Positions 54,507 to 61,259 of a stretch of 64,000 nucleotides of DNA are shown here, piece after piece. Each line of letters opens with the position of its first letter. Position 1 is the first letter of the stretch. The notes below the pieces were generated by a model. That model was given only the letters and a program-made list of their open reading frames with translations. It was not told the DNA's origin and ran no database searches. The stretch covers positions 1,706,330 through 1,770,329 of the forward strand of contig NZ_LFMD02000003.1 of assembly GCF_015776785.2 (NCBI RefSeq), written 5' to 3'. The position numbers and the translations under genes are program-made. This stretch comes from Kitasatospora sp. SUK 42. Its GTDB lineage: Bacteria; Actinomycetota; Actinomycetes; Streptomycetales; Streptomycetaceae.

Positions 54507-55895
54507 TCAGGCCTCCGGGGCAAGCTGGGTTGTCTTTGTCAGGGGTACTGCCCGCTCCCCGGCGGGGAGCGAACGGGCCGTACCGTCGGTGCGGCCCGTG
54601 GTGGGGGTTCGGGGTGCTGCGGCGCGCACGACGGGATCCCCGGCGTCGAAGCCGTCCGGGTCCTCGTCGGGCTCGTCCTCGGCGGGCGCCTGCCCGGCGG
54701 GCAGGCGGATGGTGAAGGTGGAGCCCTGGCCCTCGACGCTCCACACCGAGACGGTGCCGCCGTGCGAGGCGGCCACGTGCTTGACGATGGACAGGCCGAG
54801 GCCGGTCCCGCCGGTAGCCCGGGAGCGGGCCGGGTCGACCCGGTAGAAGCGTTCGAAGACCCGCTCGCGGTCCTTCTCGGAGATGCCGATGCCCTGGTCG
54901 GTGACCGAGATCTCGATCAGCTCGCCGTCCGCCTCCCCGAGCGCCGCGGCGCTGGAGATCCGGCGGGTGGCGATGGCCACCCGGGTGCGGGGCGGGCTGT
55001 AGTTGACGGCGTTCTCCACCAGGTTGCCGAGCGCGGCGGCGAGCTGGCCGCGGTTGCCGTGCAGGTAGAGCCCGGCGATGCCGCCGGCCGCGATCAGGAT
55101 CTGCTTGGCGGCGGCCTGCTGGCGGCAGCGGTCGATCGCCTCGGCGATCAGTTCGTCCACCGCGACCGGCTCCGGGTCGACCATCAGCCGGTCGTCCTGG
55201 ACCCGGGAGAGGTCGATGATCTCCTGCACCAGGCTGGCCAGCCGGGTCGCCTCGACCTGCATCCGGCCGGCGAAGCGCTGCACCGCCTCCGGGTCGTCCG
55301 ACGCGTCGGCGACCGCCTCGGAGAGCAGCGACAAGGCCCCGACCGGGGTCTTGAGCTCATGGCTGACGTTGGCCACGAAGTCCCGGCGGACGGCCTCCAC
55401 CCTGCGACGCTCGGTCTGGTCCTCGACCAGCACCAGCACCAGCCGGGAGCCCAGCGGGGCGACCCGGACCGACACCGCGAGCGGCTCGGCCGCGCGGGCC
55501 GCGCCGGGGCGTGGCACCTCCAGCTCGACCTGGCGGATCTCGCCGTCCCGGCGGGTGGAGCGGGCCAGCGCGAGCATCGGGTCGACGGCGACCGCGCCGC
55601 CCCGCACCAGGCCCATCGCGTACGCCGCCGAGCTGGCCTTGACCACCTCGTCGCCCTCGCCCAGCACGATCGCGCAGGAGCGGAGCACGGAGAGCACGGT
55701 GTCGACCCCCGGCGGCAGCGGGGGCTCGGTGGTGCCGGCGCCCAGTCCCTGGTGCCGGCCGTAGTGCCTGCCGCCGGTGTTGTACCTGCCCTTGGCCTGC
55801 TCGCGCTCGCTCCAGCGGAAGGCGATGGAGGCGGTGAGACCGACGCCGAGCCCGGCTATGGCGCAGGCAGCGGCAGCGGCCACGTTCACGTCCAT
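54507..55895 (-). CDS. phoR: PhoR, phosphate sensor histidine kinase
   Basis: 462 residues: one N-terminal helix (AAAAACAIAGLGVGLTASIA), a PAS-like cytoplasmic region, HisKA FVANVSHELKTPVGALSLLS, and HATPase (NLVENAVNYSPP, VTDQGIGISEKD, GGTGLGLSIVKHVAASHGG). A Pro/Asp-rich tail of about 60 residues follows. ATG at 55895 is six bases after TACGCT on the minus strand (55907-55902), a leaderless pattern. The single-helix topology fits PhoR responding through PhoU rather than an outer ligand. First gene of phoR-phoP, divergent from phoU. Confidence 0.95.
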   Translation of the reverse strand: MDVNVAAAAACAIAGLGVGLTASIAFRWSEREQAKGRYNTGGRHYGRHQGLGAGTTEPPLPPGVDTVLSVLRSCAIVLGEGDEVVKASSAAYAMGLVRGGAVAVDPMLALARSTRRDGEIRQVELEVPRPGAARAAEPLAVSVRVAPLGSRLVLVLVEDQTERRRVEAVRRDFVANVSHELKTPVGALSLLSEAVADASDDPEAVQRFAGRMQVEATRLASLVQEIIDLSRVQDDRLMVDPEPVAVDELIAEAIDRCRQQAAAKQILIAAGGIAGLYLHGNRGQLAAALGNLVENAVNYSPPRTRVAIATRRISSAAALGEADGELIEISVTDQGIGISEKDRERVFERFYRVDPARSRATGGTGLGLSIVKHVAASHGGTVSVWSVEGQGSTFTIRLPAGQAPAEDEPDEDPDGFDAGDPVVRAAAPRTPTTGRTDGTARSLPAGERAVPLTKTTQLAPEA

Positions 55896-55968
55896 GTGGC
55901 CAGCGTAAGCGCACGGCCAGCCCACTCCCCAAGGTCTGGGTCAAGGCATCGACCACGCGTTGCCGAGA

Positions 55969-56001
55969 ATTCACCTTCACGTAGCTGCCGATTCACCACA
56001 C
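55969..56001. promoter_or_regulatory. Candidate PHO box between phoR and phoU
   Basis: Three consecutive 11-base units: ATTCACCTTCA, CGTAGCTGCCG, ATTCACCACAC. Units one and three keep TTCACC of the PhoP direct-repeat unit (GTTCACC-like); the middle is degenerate. Position in the phoRP-phoU gap agrees with known autoregulation. Confidence 0.6.
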
Positions 56002-56201
56002 CGGCCGTGCATCGTCGCCCGAACGGCACAGAGTTGGCCACGCAGCCCGTGTGGGAGAGAACGGTGTGCCGAACAGCGGCCGCCGTCTCGGGTGTGCGCG
56101 TACCATTCGCGCCACCAGCAGCGGCCGCCCGGACACCGGAACGATGGTCGGACGGGCTGACCGGTCGGCACCGCCACCGACACAGCTACTGAGGAGAGAA
56201 C

Positions 56202-56891
56202 ATGCGCGACGCGTACCACGAGGAACTGGACGGGATCGGCGACAGCCTGGTCGAGATGGCCCGGCTGGTCGGCTCCGCCCTGGGCCGGGCCACCACCGCC
56301 CTCCTCGATGCGGACCTTGCGCTGGCGGAGAGCGTGATCGCCGCCGACCAGAAGATCAACGAGCTCCACCACGAGCTGGAGAACCGCGCCATCGACCTGC
56401 TCGCGCGGCAGCAGCCCGTCGCGACCGACCTGCGCATCGTGGTCACCTCGCTGCGGATGAGCGCCGACCTGGAGCGCTGCGGGGACCTCGCCCGGCACGT
56501 CGCCAAGGTCGCGCGGATGCGCTACCCCGAGTCGGCCGTCCCCGCCGACCTGCACTCCACCGTCCTGGAGATGGGCCAGCTCGCCCAGCGCCTGGTGGCC
56601 AAGGCCGGCCTGGTGATCGCCACCAAGGACGTGGACAAGGCCCTGGAGATGGAGCAGGACGACGACGCGATCGACAGCCTGCACCGCGAGCTGCTGTCGC
56701 ACCTGATCGACGAGCGCTGGCACCACGGCATCGAGACCGCCGTCGACCTCACCCTGGTCGGCCGCTACTACGAGCGCTTCGCGGACCACGCGGTGTCGAT
56801 CGCCAAGCGCGTGGTGTACCTGGTGACGGGCGAGCACGTGGACGAGTTCGTGGCCGCGACGGAGGCGACCGAGGCCTCGCCCGTCGACTGA
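56202..56891 (+). CDS. phoU: PhoU, phosphate signalling regulator
   Basis: 229 residues, two three-helix PhoU repeats: IGDSLVEMARLVGSALGRAT, LHHELENRAIDLLARQQPVA, TDLRIVVTSLRMSADLERCG (first metal-cluster signature) and its copy DLTLVGRYYERFADHAVSIA. Links the PstSCAB transporter to PhoR and keeps the regulon off when phosphate is plentiful. GAGGAG precedes the ATG. Divergent from phoR with the candidate PHO box between. Confidence 0.95.
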   Translation: MRDAYHEELDGIGDSLVEMARLVGSALGRATTALLDADLALAESVIAADQKINELHHELENRAIDLLARQQPVATDLRIVVTSLRMSADLERCGDLARHVAKVARMRYPESAVPADLHSTVLEMGQLAQRLVAKAGLVIATKDVDKALEMEQDDDAIDSLHRELLSHLIDERWHHGIETAVDLTLVGRYYERFADHAVSIAKRVVYLVTGEHVDEFVAATEATEASPVD

Positions 56892-57063
56892 CCGCCGACC
56901 GCGGCTCACCCCCAGGGGTGAGTAAACCTGCGGCGAGGGTGGTGCGGGCGCACGGCCCCCGTGCGCTCCACCACTGCGCGCCCGTTGACGCTCCCGCCGA
57001 TCGGCGGCTTCACTCGAAGTTGGGTGCACGGGAGTGTGCCCGTCACTAGGAGGGAAGAGCTCG

Positions 57064-57243
57064 ATGAAGGCCAACCCGACCCGACCGGCACCCGCCCACC
57101 ACCCCGTCGAGCCACCCACCCCGAAGCTGCTGCCCGTCCTCGCGGCCGGCTGCGGTTGCAGCCCGGGCTGCGGCTGCGGCTGCCAGGCCGGCGCGCCCTG
57201 CCAGTGCGGCGGCGCGCACGGCGGCTGCTGCGGCGGGAACTGA
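57064..57243 (+). CDS. Cys-rich 59-residue protein, possible metal binder
   Basis: ATG behind a strong AGGAGGGAAGAG. The first half is Pro-rich and Cys-free; the second has nine Cys in 27 residues (30, 32, 36, 38, 40, 46, 48, 55, 56) in CxC and CC patterns with Gly and one His between. That arrangement resembles small metallothioneins; disulfide-rich export is less likely because there is no signal peptide. No modification enzymes for a ribosomal peptide lie nearby. It is between phoU and the gene of a copper monooxygenase, which makes copper or zinc handling a reasonable guess. Confidence 0.7.
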   Translation: MKANPTRPAPAHHPVEPPTPKLLPVLAAGCGCSPGCGCGCQAGAPCQCGGAHGGCCGGN

Positions 57244-57353
57244 GGTACACGGGCCGCACGAGGCACACGAGGTGCACGGCCGACGGCCGTGCACCTCGTC
57301 GCTCGTTCCGGCTGTTTCCGGCTGTTTCCGGCTGTTCCCTGCTGTTCCCGGCG

Positions 57354-57950
57354 TCAGAACTGGACGTCGGTGCAGGAGTAGAAGGCGTTCCCGGTGTCGG
57401 CGATCGTCCAGACCGCGACGACCACCTGGTGCCCGGTGCGACCGCTCGGGATGGTCGCGGTGTGGCTGAGCGTGCTGGGCACCTGCACCCCGCCGTACGG
57501 GACGACCAGGAAGGGCGTCAGGTCCAGGTTGTCCCGGGTGATCGGCTGGCTCGCGTCGTAGCCCGGCTTGGTCATGTAGTACTCGAAGTCGGTGGTCGCG
57601 TGCCGGGCCGTGAAGGTCCAGGTGAAGGTGAGCTGCTGGCCCGCCGTCACCGGGGTGGTCGGCCAGGCGCCGCCGTGCGGGTCGTCCAGCTGGGCGAAGC
57701 GCGAGTTGCCACCGGCGCAGATGGTGCCGTCGGAGGGCCCCGCGTCCGGGAAGCCCTTCGGGCCCTCGACGCTCTGCGGCTCCCACTGGATGTCGCCGCA
57801 GTCCCACGGGACGGCGTTGGTGCCGGCGTCGCAGAGCGCGGCCCGGCTGGGCGGCGTCGAGATGTACCCGTGGGACTGGGCCGGGAAGGCCAGGGTGAGC
57901 GGGATGGCGAGCGCGGCGACGGCCGCCCCGACCAGATGGCGTGTGCGCAT
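57354..57950 (-). CDS. Secreted AA10 lytic polysaccharide monooxygenase
   Basis: Copper enzyme that oxidatively cleaves chitin or cellulose. 198 residues: signal peptide ending PAQS, so the mature protein begins with His27 (HGYISTPPSRAALC), the first histidine-brace ligand; second His117 in TARHATTDFEYY; axial Phe190 in NAFYSCTDV. Single catalytic domain, no binding module. ATG at 57950 with GGAGGAG. A DasR-like site overlaps its promoter, which favours chitin as substrate. Confidence 0.93.
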   Translation of the reverse strand: MRTRHLVGAAVAALAIPLTLAFPAQSHGYISTPPSRAALCDAGTNAVPWDCGDIQWEPQSVEGPKGFPDAGPSDGTICAGGNSRFAQLDDPHGGAWPTTPVTAGQQLTFTWTFTARHATTDFEYYMTKPGYDASQPITRDNLDLTPFLVVPYGGVQVPSTLSHTATIPSGRTGHQVVVAVWTIADTGNAFYSCTDVQF

Positions 57951-58069
57951 GGTGCTCCTCCGTGGGGGTGGATGGAGAGTGCGCCGGGCGGCAGACGCGC
58001 GCGCGTGGGGGTGCGGCGGCCGGGGACGGGGAAGGACCCTTGGCATGCCTGCGGCAGTCCGGTGCCCTC

Positions 58070-58099
58070 ACGGTAGGAGCCGCCGCCACCACCCGTCAA
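58070..58099 (-). promoter_or_regulatory. Promoter of the AA10 gene
   Basis: Minus strand TTGACG (58099-58094), 18 bases, TACCGT (58075-58070). Confidence 0.65.
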
Positions 58100-58113
58100 T
58101 GGTCTGAACCATT
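58098..58113 (-). promoter_or_regulatory. DasR-like operator at the AA10 gene
   Basis: On the minus strand AATGGTTCAGACCATT: palindromic AATGGT / ACCATT around TCAG, overlapping the -35 by two bases. The 12-base core TGGTTCAGACCA is identical to the one at msiK (42800-42811). Confidence 0.65.
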
Positions 58114-58172
58114 ATTGAGACACCCCCGGTCGGGCCGCCAACTCCGCCTCCACACAGGCCCGTTGAACGACG

Positions 58173-58208
58173 AAGGCCCCGCCCCCGGACGAACCGGGAG
58201 ACGGGGCC
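58173..58208 (-). terminator. Former terminator of the phosphoglycerate mutase gene
   Basis: GGCCCCG (58175-58181) pairs with CGGGGCC (58202-58208) with an inner CCCGG/CCGGG. It lies just beyond the left direct repeat, where the terminator of the mutase gene would be if the 4.4-kb insert were removed. Confidence 0.6.
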
Positions 58209-58223
58209 GTACCGTCCGTGGGC

Positions 58224-58239
58224 TTACTTCTTGCCCTGG
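58224..58239. repeat. Left attachment site (att core) of the integrative element
   Basis: TTACTTCTTGCCCTGG, identical to 62581-62596. On the minus strand it reads the last five codons and stop of the mutase gene (ending QGKK-stop), so this is the displaced host end joined to element DNA. Confidence 0.8.
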
Positions 58240-58265
58240 GTCTGGCCTGTCGGTTTTTCGGGCCT

Positions 58266-58328
58266 GATCAAGGGCGTCTGACCTGGGGCTGAGCGGTCGC
58301 CAGTTGTCATCATTGGCCGCCCTTGATC
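58266..58328. repeat. Inverted repeat near the left end of the element
   Basis: GATCAAGGGC (58266-58275) and GCCCTTGATC (58319-58328), perfect 10-bp arms. Confidence 0.5.
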
Positions 58329-58335
58329 GACGTCG

Positions 58336-58356
58336 GACGGCCCACAGACGGCCCGG
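58336..58356. repeat. Left copy of the 21-bp direct repeat (putative integrase arm site)
   Basis: 21 bases beginning GACGGCCCACAGACGGCCC, identical to 62498-62518 and in the same orientation; each holds two GACGGCCC units. The copies lie 96 and 62 bases from the two core sites. Confidence 0.6.
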
Positions 58357-58446
58357 AGGTCTGACCATCAACTATCGCCCGGCAAGTGCTCCGGCCTCCA
58401 CCCAAAGCATGCCTGGCGGATCACAAGCATCCTCGGTTGCGGCCTT

Positions 58447-58797
58447 GTGTCAGAGGGGCACCAGCCGCATGCTGACGACATGGCCGTGTCCGATGAAGTG
58501 CGAGCAATGTGCATCGCATTGTTCGCCCCCAAAGAGATCGATTCCGCCCTGCGGGTCCTGGACACCTACGACGGGGAAGAAGCAGACCGAGTTCATCGAG
58601 CGGTAGTCGCCTTGAGCAGTGGCGACTTGTACAGACTCGCTTCGTGGGTCGACGGCGTTACACCGCCGCTCGACCAGCTCTTCTGGATCGCGGGCGCCAT
58701 GCAACCGGACGCCACCGAGAAGCAGGTCGCTGCAGCCAGGTGGCTCAACAGCTTCTACGACAAGCATCGTCTGGCCTCGCCCGAGGAAGCAGGCTGA
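58447..58797 (+). CDS. Hypothetical protein of the integrative element
   Basis: 116 residues, acidic and mostly helical, no membrane segment: SDEVRAMCIALFAPKEIDSA, LRVLDTYDGEEADRVHRAVV, LYRLASWVDGVTPPLDQLFW, EKQVAAARWLNSFYDK. Base composition is less GC-biased than the surrounding chromosome (third positions often A/T), as expected of acquired DNA. GTG at 58447 or ATG at 58480 could start it; neither has a clear ribosome-binding site. No family recognised. Confidence 0.55.
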   Translation: MSEGHQPHADDMAVSDEVRAMCIALFAPKEIDSALRVLDTYDGEEADRVHRAVVALSSGDLYRLASWVDGVTPPLDQLFWIAGAMQPDATEKQVAAARWLNSFYDKHRLASPEEAG

Positions 58798-58970
58798 TCG
58801 GCCGGGGCCACAAGCGGATCGAGGCCACCATGGCCATGCTGTGGAAGCGAAGACGCCGCGTCGCTTGTCCGTAGCGGGTGACCACAGTCCGAGAGTGCTC
58901 GAACCGGTTGATCGAGGCTCACAATCCGAGCCCACCCAAGTCAGACACACCGAGCACCGGCGGGCTCCGG

Positions 58971-59744
58971 CTACGGAAGCTGACAGAACGCCACGGCGGC
59001 ATCATCGCTGACCTTGTATCGAGGCCAACGAAGGCCGTCTGGATCAGTAGCTTCCACCTTGCGAACGGCCGAGATCAGCCCGTCCGCGCCACCCTCCCGA
59101 AGCGTTGTGAACGCATCCGCCCACGACGCAGCGCGGTACTCTGTGACGAATCTCGACACGCCGTCCGACATAACTGCTGCGGCACTGACATCGGCCAACG
59201 GCGCCGCACCCACCACCGCGTGGCTTGCCGCTTCAGAGTTCGAGGCGGCCACCCAGTAGCCGTCCACGGTGTTCCGGGTGAGCCGCTGGGCCTCGACCAT
59301 CCGGCGGACGGCCTCGGTGTGCTCGGGCGTCCCGGTGGCGAAGCGTTCCGTCTCGGTGCGGAGTTCGGGCACCACGGTGTCCACGCGCAGGTCGGTGACC
59401 ACCTGGTAGTCGTCGGCCCGCTCGAAGACGATCGGCGAGTCGGCGAGAACCAGGTAGTCGAAGCTGTCGGCTCCGGCCCGCAGGATCGAGACCGTTGCCG
59501 ATGGCGTACCGGGGTTGCGGAGATCACACCCGGGGTGGAGCGCGGCGACCTGGTCGAGGGCCTGAGCCAGCCCGTCAGTCAGTGGCCGGCCGGGCTCTGC
59601 CAGTGCGGCCACCAGGTGGCCACCGAGCTGGGAGACGTACCACGGGACGCCGTGCCGACAGCCGGTGTCGAGCCCGGCCGTGCTCAGGCCGTCCAGGACG
59701 ACGGCGAGCGTGGGCGTGGCCGCCACCCAGTCTTCGTTCGGGTT
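58971..59744 (-). pseudogene. PP2C-like protein phosphatase, N-terminus lost at a junction
   Basis: About 257 codons. Begins abruptly at NPNEDWVAATPTLAVVLDGL, the first metal-binding motif of this PP2C-like family, and continues HGVPWYVSQLGGHLVAALAE, DYLVLADSPIVFERADDYQV, AAAVMSDGVSRFVTEYRA, and WPRYKVSDDAAVAF (last metal Asp pair). From memory, related proteins have only about 10-20 residues before this point, so little is missing, but no ribosome-binding site or normal start remains; a GTG about 20 codons upstream is in frame. The break coincides with the start of the fragment on the other strand. Confidence 0.65.
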
Positions 59745-60038
59745 CGCGCCGCCTGGGCCCTGGTCCGGTACGCCCGCGCCAGCGCCGCCCACATCCTCGG
59801 CCCGACCGCCGCCGCCAGCACCGGCGACCCACACCTCGACAAGCTCCTGAACGCGGTGAAGACCGCCGGACCCTCCGGCATGACGCAGAGCCAGGTGCAG
59901 GTGCTCCTGAAGCGGCTCAACGCCACCCAGCGCGCCGACGTCACCGCCCGCCTGGTGCAGCTGCCCGGCTTCGCCGCCGCCCAGCTCTCCACCGGCGGAC
60001 GCCACCAGACCGTCTACCTCTACGCCCCGCCCAACTGA
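59745..60038 (+). pseudogene. C-terminal fragment of a DUF3987-like replication/primase protein
   Basis: 97 codons and stop. AAWALVRYARASAAHILGPT resembles the conserved helix near the end of DUF3987 helicase-primase proteins, followed by a winged-helix-like tail (HLDKLLNAVKTAGPSGMTQS, QADV-type helices, GGRHQTVYLYAPPN). The upstream helicase part is absent: the frame continues only into antisense of the phosphatase gene. A deletion or recombination joined the two genes tail to head. Confidence 0.6.
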
Positions 60039-60043
60039 GGAGC

Positions 60044-60235
60044 GGTCCGGAAAGGCCGGAAAGGCCGTAAGGCCATCTGACCAGCGAAAACACCTGGCGG
60101 AAAGTGGTCCGGAATGGTCCGCGAAGGGGTCCGCGAACCCCGGCCGCCCGCCTTCCCGGCCCCTTTCCGGACCACTTTCCGCCACACAAAGCCCCAGCTC
60201 AGACCCCTTTCCAGCCTTTCCGGCCTTTCCGGACC
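60044..60235. repeat. Large nested inverted repeat (possible replication origin)
   Basis: Outer perfect arms of 22 bp (60044-60065 and 60214-60235, built of GGTCCGGAAAGGCC and GGAAAGG) enclose inner perfect arms of 20 bp (60095-60114 and 60165-60184, TGGCGGAAAGTGGTCCGGAA). Between the inner arms is a direct repeat GGTCCGCGAA / GGTCCGCGAA (60116-60125, 60129-60138 with shared G). Starts 6 bases after the DUF3987-like stop. Confidence 0.8.
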
Positions 60236-60874
60236 ACCCCCGGCCCGAACGGAGACCACCCCATGACCCGCCCGACCACCATCCGAACCGCCCGACCGGC
60301 CACACGACCGGACGCCCCACCGGCCACCACGGAGCCCCGGGCCCGCTCCCCACCACGTGCCCGACCCGACCGAGGACCAGGACCAGCAAGCCGGGGGAGA
60401 CCCCTCTCGGAACCCCTCCCCCGCCACCCGCACCGCCACCAGGTAGACGGTAAACCCGCAGGTCACCGGTTAACCGTTTACCTTTACCGCCCCATTTACC
60501 GCCGCCCCGAGAGCGGATGTCGATCAAAAGTCGGTCGACCCGGCCGGGGGCGTGAGACGGCCCCGGCGCCCGCCCGGCAGGTGGCCTCTTCAAGCCGCGC
60601 CAGACGCCCGCCGGACCCGCCTGCCGAGCAGCCCGCGCGTCGACCTCCGCAACGGTCCGTAACCTCCCCCCACCCACCCCCAACCGGAAAAGCCTCTCCC
60701 CCACCTACTCAGGAGGCTGGGGGGCCGTTCTCGGGGCGGGTGGGGGGTGGGTGGGAGATCACCCTCCGTTACACCCCGCAAGGCTGTTCAAGTCCCCGGC
60801 GCCTCCTCCAGCCCTCCCCGACACCGCGCCTGACACCTGGTCTGACACCCCGCCCTCACCCACAGGAGAGGCCC
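60236..60874. other. Non-coding or weakly coding part of the element
   Basis: An ATG at 60263 with GGAGA upstream opens a frame that runs into the next ORF, but its composition (Arg/Pro) looks like shadow sequence. Four TTTACC motifs lie at 60449-60500 (GGTAAAC at 60449, GTTTACC at 60475, TTTACC at 60483 and 60495). A 12-bp inverted repeat (60670-60681, 60743-60754) encloses AGCCTC/GAGGCT, and G-tracts occupy 60733-60755. Confidence 0.5.
60733..60755 (+). other. G-quadruplex-prone tract
   Basis: Five runs of three or more G (60733-60736, 60738-60740, 60742-60747, 60749-60751, 60753-60755) separated by single bases, the most stable loop arrangement for a G-quadruplex. Confidence 0.65.
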
Positions 60875-61177
60875 ATGGCCAACCGTCGCGTCCCCGCCGG
60901 ACACCCCAAAGACGGCCCTCTCCCGGCGCCGGGCACCTCCCTCCCTGCCCCACCGCACCCCGCCCCGAGACCCCACCGGGCGGCCCCCACCACCCTCCAC
61001 CGCGCCGGTGCCGGTGGGCACGAAGCCCCCACCCGACCGGGCGCCGCCCCGACCCCCGCCGGTGCGGCCCCGGACGCCCTGCCCGAGGCCGCACCGGCCA
61101 TCGTCCACCGGGCCGCCCCGGGCCCCTCCCCCAAGGACCGCCGGGCGCCCGCCCCCTCGACTACACCCTCCGCGTGA
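60875..61177 (+). CDS. Pro/Ala-rich 100-residue ORF before the integrase
   Basis: ATG behind a strong ACAGGAGAG. Sequence is low in complexity (MANRRVPAGHPKDGPLPAPG, PTRPGAAPTPAGAAPDALPE) with no helix-turn-helix, so it does not look like the excisionase expected at this position. It may be a genuine disordered protein, a leader, or a degraded gene. Its last codons overlap the first CGACTACA repeat. Confidence 0.35.
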   Translation: MANRRVPAGHPKDGPLPAPGTSLPAPPHPAPRPHRAAPTTLHRAGAGGHEAPTRPGAAPTPAGAAPDALPEAAPAIVHRAAPGPSPKDRRAPAPSTTPSA

Positions 61178-61246
61178 CCTGCGGAAACGCCTCGACTACA
61201 GGCCCGACTACACCTCGACTACACGCCGACTACAGCCCCGACTACA
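61158..61246 (+). repeat. Six direct CGACTACA repeats before the integrase gene, helically phased
   Basis: Copies at 61158, 61193, 61205, 61216, 61227 and 61239 (start positions), spacing 35, 12, 11, 11 and 12 bases, so five lie on one face of the helix. The last ends 13 bases before the integrase ATG and abuts its AAAGGAG ribosome-binding site. An operator or excisionase/arm-site array is likely. Confidence 0.8.
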
Positions 61247-61259
61247 AAGGAGCGGCCCC

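Noticed and set aside
60263..60874. Protein-coding gene starting at the ATG with GGAGA at 60263
   Set aside because: Arg/Pro/Ser composition without predicted structure, runs through repeats and the G-tract; more likely non-coding.
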